A stretch of 64,000 nucleotides of DNA, taken from contig NZ_CAXBOD010000001.1 of NCBI RefSeq assembly GCF_963977235.1, forward strand, positions 434,001 to 498,000, read 5' to 3'. The notes under the pieces are model-generated. The model was not told the origin of the DNA, searched no databases, and saw nothing but the letters and a program-made list of their open reading frames with translations. Of the stretch, positions 44,532-53,744 are shown piece by piece. Both the position numbers and the translations under genes were made by a program. Position 1 is the first letter of the stretch. Each line of letters begins with the position of its first letter. The stretch comes from Albimonas sp963977235 (GTDB taxonomy: Bacteria > Pseudomonadota > Alphaproteobacteria > Rhodobacterales > Rhodobacteraceae).

Positions 44532-45484
44532 GCTTCGGGGGACCCTGACTTCGCGGCTTCGACGACCTCGGCCGCTTCCTGGGCGGCGGGGGAGGGGGCG
44601 GGCAGGTCGCCGTGGACCCGCGGCGTCTCGTTCATCAGCAGGCGGAGCAGGCGGGCGAGCTCGTCGCGCATCTCCCGGCGGTGGATGACGCGGTCGAGCA
44701 TGCCGTGGTCGAGGAGGTATTCCGCGCGCTGGAAGCCCTCGGGCAGGGTCTCGCGGATGGTCTGCTCGATGACCCGGGGGCCGGCGAAGCAGATCAGGGC
44801 GTTGGGCTCGGCGATCTGGATGTCGCCCAGCATGGCGTAGGAGGCGGTGACGCCCCCGGTGGTGGGGTTGGTCAGGACGACGACGTAGGGAAGCCCGGCC
44901 TCCTTGACCATCTGCACGGCGACGGTGGTGCGCGGCATCTGCATCAGGGACAGGATCCCCTCCTGCATGCGCGCGCCGCCGGCGGCCGAGAACACCACGA
45001 AGGGCGCGCGGCGCTTCACCGCGCGCTCGGCCCCGGCGATCATGGCGTTGCCCACGGCCATGCCCATCGAGCCGCCCATGAACGAGAAGTCCTGCGCCAG
45101 CGCCACCACCGGAAGACGGCCGAGGTCGCCCTCGGCCAGCAGCACGGCCTCATGCTCGCCGGTCTTGCGGCGGGCGTCGCGCATCCGGTCGGGATAGCGT
45201 TTCTCGTCGCGGAACTGGAGCGGGTCGGCCAGCGGCTCGGGGATGGCGATCTCGTGATAGGTCCCGCCGTCGAACAGCGCCGTGAAGCGGTCGCGCGGGC
45301 TGATCAGCATGTGATGCTGGCAGGAGGGACAGACGTAGAGCGCCTCGGCCAGCTCGCGGTGGAACAGCATCGTCCCGCACTCGTCGCACTTGCGCCAGAG
45401 GTTGTCCGGCATCTCGCGCTTCGAGGTGAAGAGCGTGTTCAGCGAGTTGATCCGCGGGCGGACGTAGTCGTTGATCCAGTTCAT
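44528..45484 (-). CDS. accD: acetyl-CoA carboxylase carboxyltransferase subunit beta AccD
   Basis: Beta subunit of the carboxyltransferase that makes malonyl-CoA for fatty-acid (and here polyketide) synthesis. The N-terminal zinc ribbon has Cys33, Cys36, Cys52 and Cys55 (CDEC and CPSC pairs). The crotonase-like core shows DFSFMGGSMGMAVGNAMIAG and FSAAGGARMQEGILSLMQM. 318 residues, full length, with a Pro/Ala/Glu-rich tail. It is coupled to folC through a four-base stop/start overlap. The malonyl-CoA it provides is the likely extender for the synthase encoded nearby, which is a metabolic link and not evidence of co-regulation. Confidence 0.96.
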   Translation of the reverse strand: MNWINDYVRPRINSLNTLFTSKREMPDNLWRKCDECGTMLFHRELAEALYVCPSCQHHMLISPRDRFTALFDGGTYHEIAIPEPLADPLQFRDEKRYPDRMRDARRKTGEHEAVLLAEGDLGRLPVVALAQDFSFMGGSMGMAVGNAMIAGAERAVKRRAPFVVFSAAGGARMQEGILSLMQMPRTTVAVQMVKEAGLPYVVVLTNPTTGGVTASYAMLGDIQIAEPNALICFAGPRVIEQTIRETLPEGFQRAEYLLDHGMLDRVIHRREMRDELARLLRLLMNETPRVHGDLPAPSPAAQEAAEVVEAAKSGSPEA

Positions 45485-45838
45485 GGCCCGATCCCGTTCT
45501 GCATCCGCCCGCCATGCGCGCAGGGGCTGAGCGCATGGGCGGCCGGTCTGGCGGCGAGGTAGCGGCGCAGGGCCCGGATTGCAAGCGGCGCCGGGGCGGG
45601 AAGGGCAATCCGGTTGCGCGGGGAAACCGCGCGGGAGCTGGTCGGGGGAGCTGGTTGGGGGGGCTGGTCGGGCGCCTGCGCGAGGGACGACGCGAGCGCG
45701 CGATCGGGGAATCGGGGCATCTCACCCGATCGTGGGCGGAATGCGACGCGCGATGTCGTATTCCGCGATGCGGCGGGTTGAATGCTGCGCTGCGGCGGCT
45801 CATGCTGACGGGGTTCGGAACAATCGGAGGGCCGGCGG
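45485..45838. other. divergent intergenic region, no gene seen
   Basis: 354 bases between accD (minus) and the aminotransferase (plus). It should carry both promoters, but no convincing -35/-10 pair could be picked by eye. CACCCGATCGTGGGCGGAAT to TTCCGCGATGCGGCGGGTTG in the right third is less GC-rich. GGAGG at about 45826 is the aminotransferase ribosome site. Confidence 0.4.
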
Positions 45839-46711
45839 ATGCCGATGGGCGCGGGCGAGATCTGGACCTGGAGCGATGGGTCCTGGCACCAGGGCGACGT
45901 GCGGGTGGCGGGCGCCGCCGATCACGGCCTGTGGCAGGGCGTGTCGGTGTTCGACGGCGCCCGGGGCTTCGAGGGCGTGGCCCCCGACCTCGACCTGCAC
46001 TGCGCGCGGGTGAACGCCTCGGCCGAGGCGATGGGGCTGGAGGCCACGATCCCCGCCGGCCAGATGATCGAGCTCGCCACCGAGGGTCTGGAGAGGTTCA
46101 TCTCCGACATCCCGGTCTATGTGCGGCCGATGTACTGGTCGCGCTCGGGCGACGCCTCGCTGATCTGCGCCGATCCCGACAGCACCGCCTTCGCGCTGTG
46201 CCTCGAGGCGCTGCCGATGGCCGATCCCGACGCGATGCCCAACGGCGGCATGTCGGTGACCACGACGCAGTTTCGCCGGCCGATCCAGTCGGTGGCGGTG
46301 ATGGACGCCAAGGCCGGGTGTCTCTATCCCAACAACGCCCGGATGATGCGCGAGGCCAAGTCGAAGGGGTTCGACAACGCCCTGGTGCAGGACCTGGCGG
46401 GGAATGTCGCCGAGCTCTCGACCTCGAACGTGTTCATGGTTCGCGACGGGGTCGTGGCCACCCCGATCCCCAACGGCACCTTCCTCAACGGCATCACCCG
46501 CCAGCGGGTCATCAAGCTGCTGCGCGAGGCGGGAACGGAGGTGGTCGAGACCACCCTGACGCTGGACGATTTCCGCGAGGCCGACGAGGTGTTTTCCACC
46601 GGCAACGCCTCGAAGGTGGTGCCGGTCTGGAAGTTCGACGAGGTCGAGTACGGCCCCGGGCCGGTCGCGAAGCGTGCGCGCGAGCTCTACTGGCAGTTCG
46701 CCCACGCCTGA
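45839..46711 (+). CDS. branched-chain amino acid aminotransferase (class IV)
   Basis: PLP-dependent aminotransferase of fold type IV, most like IlvE, which makes or degrades Leu, Ile and Val. Motifs: GLWQGVSVFDGARGFEG near the N-terminus, YVRPMYWSRSG, and the PLP-lysine region VMDAKAGCLYPNNARMMREA, followed by NVAELSTSNVFMVRDGVVAT and the phosphate loop NGITRQRVIKLL. 290 residues. Family members differ in substrate (branched-chain, D-amino acid, aminodeoxychorismate lyase); the overall fit is to the branched-chain group. ATG at 45839 follows GGAGG by nine bases. Probably monocistronic. Confidence 0.88.
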   Translation: MPMGAGEIWTWSDGSWHQGDVRVAGAADHGLWQGVSVFDGARGFEGVAPDLDLHCARVNASAEAMGLEATIPAGQMIELATEGLERFISDIPVYVRPMYWSRSGDASLICADPDSTAFALCLEALPMADPDAMPNGGMSVTTTQFRRPIQSVAVMDAKAGCLYPNNARMMREAKSKGFDNALVQDLAGNVAELSTSNVFMVRDGVVATPIPNGTFLNGITRQRVIKLLREAGTEVVETTLTLDDFREADEVFSTGNASKVVPVWKFDEVEYGPGPVAKRARELYWQFAHA

Positions 46712-46772
46712 GGGCGGCCGGCGCCGCGCCTCCTGCCGCGCCGGGCGCCCGGGACCGGGCGTTGCGCGGGAG

Positions 46773-46793
46773 GCCCCGGGTCAGGCCCGGGGC
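46773..46793. terminator. GC hairpin in a convergent gap
   Basis: GCCCCGGG, five bases, CCCGGGGC, between the aminotransferase (plus) and the nucleotidyltransferase-like gene (minus). It can serve both directions, though neither side has a T run. Confidence 0.45.
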
Positions 46794-46926
46794 GCCCGTC
46801 TGGCGGGCGGATCCCCCGGAAATTCGAGGGCGGGAGAGGGGACGCGCGGGGGCCGGTTGCGGCGCCTTCCGTCTCCCGAGCCGGGTGCGGGGCGTCCGGG
46901 CGCGCAATCCGGCCCTGCGCGGCGCC

Positions 46927-48015
46927 TCAGATCCGGCGCAGGAAGCGGCGCAGGCGGCTGGGGTTTAGGCTGCCGAGCGCCAGGTGGCCCAGCGCTTCGC
47001 GCGAGGTCAGCGTGTCCCAGAACTCCCGCCGGCGGTCGGCCTCGCGCCAGCGCTCGGCCCGGGCGGGGTCGGCGAGGGCGGCGAGGACCTCCTCGGCCCA
47101 GGCGGCGTGGCGGGCCTCCCATGCCGGGGGGACCGGCGTCTCCCAGATCCGCGACATCAGCACGGCGAAGCTCTGGAAGGCCTTGCGGGGGCGACCGGAG
47201 GAGAACCGCTCGGCCGCGGCCTCGATGTCGGCGGGGCCGCCGGGGGCGGGGGTCTCGGTCCGGGTCAGCAGCCGCCAGTCGAGCGCGTCGCGCAGGCGCA
47301 GCGAGCGGCGCTGGCGGCGGCGGTCGGCGATCTGGGCGTGCTGGACCAGGTGCACGAGGCGATCCTCGGCCGTGGGGATGCGCAGGCCGGGCAGGGCGCC
47401 GGGCAGGGCGCGGGCGCCGATCTCGCGCAGGGGGCCGCGGCGGGCCCAGCCGGTGCGGGTGTGCAGCTCGACCGTCGCCACGCCGGCGCCGGGCGGGGGG
47501 TAGAGCGCGGGGAAATGGTAGTCGGTCGCCACATAGGCCTCGGCGTCGCCGGTGTAGCCGGCGCCGCGCAGGGCGTCGACGGCGCGGGGCAGGTCGGCGG
47601 GGGCCACCAGCAGGTCTAGGTCCACCATCTCCCGCCAGGGCGCGGGCTCTCCGCCCGCGGCGGCGATGGCGGCGGCGCCTTTCAGGGCCGCGGCCTCGAG
47701 CCCCGCGGCGTGGAGCAGGGCCGCCAGATCGCGAAGCTGGGCGGCGAGGCGATCGGCATGCGCCTCGCGCCCCTCAATCGCCGGGCGCAACAGCAGGGCG
47801 GCGACAGGGGCGGGCAGCGCGCGCGACAGGGCCTGGCAGACCGGCCAGGCGACCCCCTGGGCGGCGGCGAATCCCACCAGGTCGAGCGTCCGCGCGCTCG
47901 GCGCGGCCGGCGTCGCGCCCGATTCCCAGGCGCGCAGCAGGGCCAGCGTCTGCGCCACCACCGCGGGAGCGGCCCTGGCTTGCGGGGGGCGGGGGGCAGG
48001 CTCGGGGGCGCTCAT
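46927..48015 (-). CDS. nucleotidyltransferase-fold protein (PF14907-like)
   Basis: 362-residue protein with the pattern of the uncharacterised nucleotidyltransferase family 5: AALKGAAAIAAAGGEPAPW, then REMVDLDLLVAPADLPRAVD (acidic D-L-D pair like the catalytic aspartates), LRGAGYTGD and VELHTRTGW. C-terminal region helical, ending LGSLNPSRLRRFLRRI. Members often sit in polysaccharide or peptide-modification loci; here the neighbours are unrelated. The ORF extends upstream for 41 codons of Pro/Ala/Asp-rich sequence from a TTG; I use the ATG at 48013-48015, without a strong ribosome site. Substrate unknown. Confidence 0.7.
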   Translation of the reverse strand: MSAPEPAPRPPQARAAPAVVAQTLALLRAWESGATPAAPSARTLDLVGFAAAQGVAWPVCQALSRALPAPVAALLLRPAIEGREAHADRLAAQLRDLAALLHAAGLEAAALKGAAAIAAAGGEPAPWREMVDLDLLVAPADLPRAVDALRGAGYTGDAEAYVATDYHFPALYPPPGAGVATVELHTRTGWARRGPLREIGARALPGALPGLRIPTAEDRLVHLVQHAQIADRRRQRRSLRLRDALDWRLLTRTETPAPGGPADIEAAAERFSSGRPRKAFQSFAVLMSRIWETPVPPAWEARHAAWAEEVLAALADPARAERWREADRRREFWDTLTSREALGHLALGSLNPSRLRRFLRRI

Positions 48016-48362
48016 CGGAGGCGCGGCCCGGCCAGGGGGGGCGTCGGCGCGCGCGTCCGGGGGCGCCCCGGCGCGCATGTCCGGGGGCCCATCGCCGGGC
48101 GCGTCGCCGGGCGCGTCCGGGGCCTCGGCGCCGGGCAACGGGGGGGCCGGGGATCGCGGGGAGGGGTCAAGATCGTCGTCGGCTCCTTGCTCTCCGGCCC
48201 GGTTTGGCCCATCCCCGCCCCCTCGTCCAGCGCCTCGGGGACGCGGGGGCGGGGCGGTGCGGGCTCACGCGCCGGGGTTGGCGCCGCGCCCCCGCGCCGT
48301 CAAGGTGGCGCCGGCGGGCGCGCAGCGCTACACGCCCCGAGACATGCCGACCGGGAGACAGC
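48016..48362. other. divergent intergenic region, no gene seen
   Basis: 347 very GC-rich bases between the nucleotidyltransferase-like gene and the HDAC-like gene. It may include extra N-terminal codons of the former (in-frame starts up to 48138). GGGAGA six bases before 48363 is the HDAC ribosome site. Confidence 0.4.
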
Positions 48363-49298
48363 ATGACCCTCGCCCTGATCCAGCACGAATCGAGCCTCGG
48401 CCACGTCGAGCCGCCGGGCCACCCCGAGCGCGTCGACCGCATCAAGGCCGTCGCCGCGGCGCTGGAGGACGAGCGGTTCGCCCACCTGACGCGGATCGAG
48501 GCGCGCCCGGCAGAGGACGCCCTGCTGCGGCTGGCCCATCCCCAGAGCCACATCGACCGGATCCGCGCGGCGATCCCGGCCGAGGGCGGGGCGATGCTGG
48601 ATTCCGACACCTACCTCTCGGCGGGCTCGCTGGACGCGGCCCTGCACGGCGCGGGCGCCGCCGCCCAGGGCGTGGACATGGTGCTGGACGGCGAGGCGCG
48701 GGGCGCATTCGTGGCCATGCGCCCCCCCGGCCACCATGCCGAGCCCGACCGCGCGATGGGCTTCTGCCTGTTCTCGAACGCCGCCATCGCCGCGCGCCAC
48801 GCGCTCGAGGTTCGCGGCCTGAGCCGGGTCGCGGTGGTCGATTTCGACGTGCACCACGGCAACGGCACCCAGGCGGTGCTGTGGGACGAGGGGCGGGCGA
48901 CCTTCTGCTCGTCGCACCAGTGGCCGCTCTATCCCGGCACCGGGGCGGAATCGGAGACCGGCGGCTCGGGCAACGTGCACAACGCCGGCCTGCGCCCGGG
49001 CTCGGGCGGCCCGCAGTTCCGCGCGGTGTGGGAGAACCGGCTGCTGCCCGCGGTCGCGGCCGCGGCGCCCGAGCTGATCATCGTCTCGGCCGGGTTCGAC
49101 GCCCACCACCGCGACCCGCTGGCCGAGCTGAACCTGGTGGAGGCGGATTTCGCCTGGATCACCCACCGCATCTGCGACCTGGCCGAGACCTGCGCGGAAG
49201 GCCGCGTCGTCTCGGTCCTGGAAGGCGGCTACGACCTGGTGGGGCTGGCGGTGTCGACCGCGGCCCATGTGCAGGCGCTGATGGAGCGGAGCCTATGA
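48363..49298 (+). CDS. histone-deacetylase-family amidohydrolase
   Basis: Zinc-dependent deacetylase of the HDAC/acetoin-utilisation/acetylpolyamine amidohydrolase superfamily; in bacteria it likely removes acetyl groups from small amines or proteins. Catalytic features: RPPGHHAEPDRAMGFCLFSN (His-His pair), VVDFDVHHGNGTQ (zinc Asp and His), SSHQWPLYPGTG, and SAGFDAHHRDPLAELNL (second zinc Asp), VLEGGYDL near the end. 311 residues. ATG at 48363 with GGGAGA upstream. The stop overlaps xseB (ATGA), so it heads an operon with xseB, ispA and perhaps dxs, an order seen in related bacteria; the metabolic link is unexplained. Confidence 0.92.
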   Translation: MTLALIQHESSLGHVEPPGHPERVDRIKAVAAALEDERFAHLTRIEARPAEDALLRLAHPQSHIDRIRAAIPAEGGAMLDSDTYLSAGSLDAALHGAGAAAQGVDMVLDGEARGAFVAMRPPGHHAEPDRAMGFCLFSNAAIAARHALEVRGLSRVAVVDFDVHHGNGTQAVLWDEGRATFCSSHQWPLYPGTGAESETGGSGNVHNAGLRPGSGGPQFRAVWENRLLPAVAAAAPELIIVSAGFDAHHRDPLAELNLVEADFAWITHRICDLAETCAEGRVVSVLEGGYDLVGLAVSTAAHVQALMERSL

Positions 49299-49561
49299 GC
49301 GAGACCCGACCCGACCCCAAGCCCGACCCCAAACCCGTGGACGCCCTCTCGTTCGAGGACGCCATGCGCGAGCTGGAGCAGGTGGTCGACCGGCTGGAGA
49401 GCGGGGACGCCCCGCTCGACGCCTCGATCGCGCTTTACGAGCGGGGGGCGAAGCTGAAGGCCCATTGCGAGGCCAAGCTCAAGGCCGCCGAGCTGAAGGT
49501 GGCCCAGATCGCCGAGGCGCCCGACGGGACGGTCTCGGCCAGGGCGACGCAGGTCGAGTGA
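49295..49561 (+). CDS. xseB: exodeoxyribonuclease VII small subunit XseB
   Basis: Small subunit of exonuclease VII, which degrades single-stranded DNA with XseA. 88 residues: a Pro/Asp-rich start, then the family core LSFEDAMRELEQVVDRLESG and PLDASIALYERGAKLKAHCE, a helical hairpin. It overlaps the HDAC stop and the ispA start by four bases each, so translation is coupled at both ends. xseA is not in the window. The xseB-ispA-dxs order is widespread in Gram-negatives. Confidence 0.95.
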   Translation: MSETRPDPKPDPKPVDALSFEDAMRELEQVVDRLESGDAPLDASIALYERGAKLKAHCEAKLKAAELKVAQIAEAPDGTVSARATQVE

Positions 49562-50490
49562 CCGTGACTCTCGCGCAAGCGCCCGACTGGACGCCGGAAT
49601 TCGCCGAGCGTCTGGCCACCGACGTCGCCCTCGTCGAGGGCGCGCTCGAGGCGCTGCTGCCCCCCGCCCTGCTGCTGGGCGAGCGGCCGGGCCTTGCGCC
49701 GGCGATGCGCTACGCCTCGCTTGGCGGCGGCAAGCGCCTGCGCGCCTATCTGACGCTGGAGACGGCCGAGCTGTTCGGCGCCCCCTCCGAGGGGGCCGAG
49801 CGGGTCGCCGCGGCGGTCGAGTGCCTGCACGCCTACTCCCTGGTCCACGACGACATGCCCTGCATGGACGACGACGACCTGCGCCGGGGCCGCCCGACGG
49901 TGCATCGCCGCTGGGACGAGGCCACCGCCGTGCTGGCCGGCGACGCGCTGCAGACGCTGGCCTTCGAGATTCTGGCCGACCCGCTCACCCACCCCGAGGG
50001 CGCGGTGCGCGCCGAGCTGTGCCTGGGCCTCGCCCGGGCCGCCGGAGCCGCGGGGATGGTCGGAGGTCAGGCCCTCGACATCGCCGCCGAGACCGCCGAG
50101 GCCCCCCTGAAGCTCGCCGAGATCGAGCGTCTGCAGGCCCTCAAGACCGGCGCGCTGATCGTCTTCGCCGCCGAGGCGGGCGCCATGCTGGGCCGCGCCG
50201 ACCCCGCCGCGCGCGTCGCGATCCGCGGCTATGCCGAGGCGCTGGGCCGGGCCTTCCAGATCCAGGACGACGTGCTCGACGTCTCGGGCGACGTCGTGGC
50301 GGCGGGCAAGGCCCTGCGCAAGGACGCGGCGGCCGGCAAGGCCACCTTCGTCTCGCTGCTGGGCCTCGAGGGCGCCCGCGCCCGCGCCGCCGAACTCGCC
50401 GCCGAGGCCGAGGCCAGGCTCGCCCCCTTCGGCCCCCGCGCCCGTCCGCTGGCGCTCGCCGCCCGCTTCACGGTGGCGCGGGAGAGCTGA
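49558..50490 (+). CDS. ispA: farnesyl/geranylgeranyl diphosphate synthase
   Basis: Trans-prenyl diphosphate synthase that condenses isopentenyl with allylic diphosphates. The first aspartate-rich motif is LVHDDMPCMDDDDLRRGRPT, the second is AFQIQDDVLDVSGD, and GGGKRLRAYL is the conserved N-terminal element. 310 residues. Product length (C15 or C20) cannot be read with confidence. The start is a GTG overlapping the xseB stop (GTGA). dxs follows 268 bases downstream on the same strand, so precursor supply genes are grouped. Confidence 0.93.
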   Translation: MTVTLAQAPDWTPEFAERLATDVALVEGALEALLPPALLLGERPGLAPAMRYASLGGGKRLRAYLTLETAELFGAPSEGAERVAAAVECLHAYSLVHDDMPCMDDDDLRRGRPTVHRRWDEATAVLAGDALQTLAFEILADPLTHPEGAVRAELCLGLARAAGAAGMVGGQALDIAAETAEAPLKLAEIERLQALKTGALIVFAAEAGAMLGRADPAARVAIRGYAEALGRAFQIQDDVLDVSGDVVAAGKALRKDAAAGKATFVSLLGLEGARARAAELAAEAEARLAPFGPRARPLALAARFTVARES

Positions 50491-50758
50491 GCACGGTCCT
50501 GACCCGGGGCGCCCGCTGCTGCGGGGCCCAGTTCACCGAGCGACCGGATGTCCCCCCGCCCGATCCCGCGCCCGACCTGTCGTCGAGCGCCCGGTCTCGC
50601 CGCGGCCGGGGCGGGCGGGTGGGGCTCGCGGCGGGTCCGGGCGCCGGGCGGCGGGCCTGCTGTCGCCGGGCCTCTGCGACCCGTCCCGCATTGCCCCGTG
50701 GCCTGGGTTCCCCTAAGTGTCCCCGATCGCCGAGCCCGCCGCCGAGCCAGGGACAAGC

Positions 50759-52699
50759 ATGACCGAGCAGACCCAGCCCCAGGACCGCCCGCGCACCCCG
50801 CTGCTGGACCGGGTGACCAGTCCCGCGGACATGCGCGGCTTCTCGGACGCGGAGCTCGAGCGGCTCGCCCATGAGTTGCGGGCCGAGACGATCTCGGCGG
50901 TGTCCGAGACCGGCGGGCATCTCGGCGCGGGTCTGGGGGTGGTCGAGCTGACCGTGGGCATCCACGCCGTCTTCGACACGCCGCGCGACAAGCTGATCTG
51001 GGACGTCGGCCACCAGGCCTATCCCCACAAGATTCTCACCGGCCGGCGCGAGCGGATCCGCACGCTGCGCCAGGGGGGCGGGCTCTCGGGCTTCACCAAG
51101 CGCTCGGAAAGCCCCTACGACCCGTTCGGAGCGGCGCATTCCTCGACCTCGATCTCGGCGGCGCTGGGCTTTGCGGCGGCCCGCGACCTGGGTTTCGGCG
51201 AGGGCGGCCACGCCATCGCGGTGATCGGCGACGGGGCGATGTCGGCGGGCATGGCCTATGAGGCGATGAACAACGCCGGCGCGCTGGGCTCGAAGCTGGT
51301 GGTGATCCTCAACGACAACGAGATGTCGATCGCCCCGCCCGTGGGCGCGATGTCGCGCTACCTGACCAGCCTCTGGGCCGGCGAGCCCTTCCAGGACTTT
51401 GCAGCCGTGGCCAAGGGCGCGGCCAACTTCCTGCCGGGACCGTTCCGCGAAGGCGCGCGGCGCGCCAAGCACCTGCTCAAGGAGCTCGCGGTCGGGGGCA
51501 CGCTGTTCGAGGCGCTGGGCTTCTCCTATGTCGGGCCGATCGACGGGCACGACCTGAGCCAGATCCTGCCGGTGCTGCGCACCGTCAAGGCGCGGGCCGA
51601 CGGGCCGGTGCTGATCCACGCGATCACCCAGAAGGGCAAGGGCTACAAGCCCGCCGAGACCAGCGCCGACCGCTATCACGGCGTCTCCAAGTTCGACGTG
51701 GCGACGGGGGCGCAGAAGAAGGCGCCTTCGAACGCGCCGGCCTACACCAAGGTCTTCGCCAACGCCCTGGTGGCCGAGGCCGAGCGGGACGACCGCATCG
51801 TGGGGATCACCGCCGCAATGCCCGACGGCACCGGCATGGACATCTTCGGCAAGCGCTTCCCCAACCGCATGTTCGACGTCGGCATCGCCGAGCAGCACGC
51901 GGTGACCTTCGCCGCCGGACTGGCGGCCTCGGGGATGAAGCCGTTCTGCGCGATCTACTCGACCTTCCTGCAGCGGGCCTACGATCAGGTGGTCCACGAC
52001 GTCGCCCTGCAGGGGCTGCCGGTGCGCTTCGCCATCGACCGGGCGGGGCTGGTGGGCGCGGACGGCGCCACCCACGCCGGGGCCTTTGACGTGGGCTACC
52101 TCGCCAGTCTGCCGGGGTTCACGGTGATGGCCGCGGCCGACGAGGCCGAGCTCGCCCGCATGGTCGCCACCGCCGTCGCCCACGACTCCGGCCCCATCGC
52201 CTTCCGCTATCCCCGCGGCGAGGGCGTCGGCGTCGAGATCCCCGAGCGGCCCGAGCCGCTGGAGATCGGCCGCGGCCGGGTGCTGCGCGAGGGGAGCTCG
52301 GTCGCGATCCTGTCCTTCGGGGCGCGGCTCGCCGAGGCGATGAAGGCGGCCGAGGACCTGGAGGCGAAGGGCGTCTCTGCCACGGTTGCGGACGCGCGCT
52401 TCGCCAAGCCCCTGGACCGCGAGCTGATCCTGCGCCTGGCGCGCGAGCATGCGGCGCTGATCACGGTCGAGGAGGGCGCCTCGGGCGGCTTCGGCTCCCA
52501 GGTGCTGCACATGCTGGCCTGCGAGGGCGCGCTGGACCGGGGGCTGGCGGTGCGGCCGATGACGCTGCCCGACCTGTTCCAGGACCATGACTCGCCCACG
52601 GCGATGTACACCCAGGCCGGGCTGGACGCGGAGCACATCGTGGCGACCGCGCTTTCGGCGCTGGGCGTGACGCAGATCGGCAAGGCCGGCCGGGGCTGA
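50759..52699 (+). CDS. dxs: 1-deoxy-D-xylulose-5-phosphate synthase Dxs
   Basis: Thiamine-diphosphate enzyme that joins pyruvate and glyceraldehyde 3-phosphate in the first step of the MEP isoprenoid pathway. Features: SETGGHLGAGLGVVELT, WDVGHQAYPHKILTGR, the ThDP motif IGDGAMSAGMAYEAMNNAG, IAEQHAVTFAAGLAASGMKP and DRAGLVGADGATHAG. 646 residues, full length. The ATG at 50759 (MTEQTQ) has AGGGA about six bases upstream; an in-frame upstream start adds 14 residues. The 268-base gap after ispA is GC-rich and could hold a separate promoter. Confidence 0.96.
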   Translation: MTEQTQPQDRPRTPLLDRVTSPADMRGFSDAELERLAHELRAETISAVSETGGHLGAGLGVVELTVGIHAVFDTPRDKLIWDVGHQAYPHKILTGRRERIRTLRQGGGLSGFTKRSESPYDPFGAAHSSTSISAALGFAAARDLGFGEGGHAIAVIGDGAMSAGMAYEAMNNAGALGSKLVVILNDNEMSIAPPVGAMSRYLTSLWAGEPFQDFAAVAKGAANFLPGPFREGARRAKHLLKELAVGGTLFEALGFSYVGPIDGHDLSQILPVLRTVKARADGPVLIHAITQKGKGYKPAETSADRYHGVSKFDVATGAQKKAPSNAPAYTKVFANALVAEAERDDRIVGITAAMPDGTGMDIFGKRFPNRMFDVGIAEQHAVTFAAGLAASGMKPFCAIYSTFLQRAYDQVVHDVALQGLPVRFAIDRAGLVGADGATHAGAFDVGYLASLPGFTVMAAADEAELARMVATAVAHDSGPIAFRYPRGEGVGVEIPERPEPLEIGRGRVLREGSSVAILSFGARLAEAMKAAEDLEAKGVSATVADARFAKPLDRELILRLAREHAALITVEEGASGGFGSQVLHMLACEGALDRGLAVRPMTLPDLFQDHDSPTAMYTQAGLDAEHIVATALSALGVTQIGKAGRG

Positions 52700-52919
52700 G
52701 GCGCGCGCGCGGCCAGGACCCAGGGGGCTCGGTCGCGCGCCGGGGGCGGGGCGCGGCCCGCCCGGGCATGGATCCAGGGCCCGGCGCGACTGCCCGGCGA
52801 GACCGGCGTCGGGCCTGCCCTGCGTGAGTCGGCGGCGCGGATCCGCGGCTCGCGGGCTTGACCTTCAGGGGCGTGCGCGCCGAAATCGCCGGGCCGTCCT
52901 CCCACCGACCGGAGCGCCC

Positions 52920-53744
52920 ATGCCCGACGCCTCTTCCGACCTCTCCGCCCTGCCTCAAGCCGCGCCCGGCGTGCCGATCCGGGTGGACCGCTCGGATCCG
53001 GCGGTGGCGCGGGTGATCCTCGACCGGGCCGGGCGGAAGAACGCGCTGACGCTGGCGATGTGGACCGCGCTCGGCGACGTGTTCGAGGCCCTGGCCGAGG
53101 CCCCGGAGGTGCGCGCCGTGATCCTTTCGGGCGCGGGCGGGGTGTTCTGCGCGGGCGCCGATATCTCGGAGTTCGGGCAGGCGCGTTCGGACGCGGCCTC
53201 GGGCAAGGTCTATTCGGCCGCGGTCGAGCGGGCGAACCTCGCGATCCGCGACTGTCCCAAGGCGACCTATGCCGCGATCTCCGGTCCGGCGATGGGCGGG
53301 GGCTGCGGGCTGGCGCTGTGCTGCGACTTCCGGTTCGCCGATGCGACGGCGGTGTTCTCGATCCCGGCGGCGCGGCTGGGCGTGGTTTATGCCGCGACCG
53401 AGACCGCGGCGCTGGTGGCGACCGTGGGGGCGGAGGCGGCCAAGGACATCCTGTTCACCGGTCGCCGGCTGGACGCGGACGAGGCGCAGGCCCGCGGGCT
53501 GGTGACCGCCCTGGCGCAGGACGCGATGGCCGCGGCGCTCGCCCATGCCGCCCTGCTCCGCGAGAACGCGCCGATGACGATCGCCGGCGCCAAGGCGACG
53601 CTGCGCGCGCTCGCCGGCGCGCCGGAGCCCGGCGCGATGGCCGAGGCGCTGGACTGGCAGCGCCGCGCCCTGCTCTCGGAGGACTACCGCAACGCGGTCG
53701 AGGCCTTCGCCGGCAAGCGCCGCCCGGAGTTCCACGGCCGATGA
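52920..53744 (+). CDS. enoyl-CoA hydratase/isomerase family protein
   Basis: Crotonase-fold enzyme of 274 residues. Oxyanion-hole segments: NALTLAMWTALGDVFEAL region, SGAGGVFCAGADISEFG, and PAMGGGCGLALCCDFRFA; the second catalytic acid region reads IPAARLGVVYA. Typical of fatty-acid or branched-chain acyl-CoA catabolism; the substrate is not determined. ATG at 52920 with GGAG six bases upstream. The stop overlaps the DUF2332 gene start (ATGA), so the two are coupled, although no functional tie is known. Confidence 0.88.
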   Translation: MPDASSDLSALPQAAPGVPIRVDRSDPAVARVILDRAGRKNALTLAMWTALGDVFEALAEAPEVRAVILSGAGGVFCAGADISEFGQARSDAASGKVYSAAVERANLAIRDCPKATYAAISGPAMGGGCGLALCCDFRFADATAVFSIPAARLGVVYAATETAALVATVGAEAAKDILFTGRRLDADEAQARGLVTALAQDAMAAALAHAALLRENAPMTIAGAKATLRALAGAPEPGAMAEALDWQRRALLSEDYRNAVEAFAGKRRPEFHGR

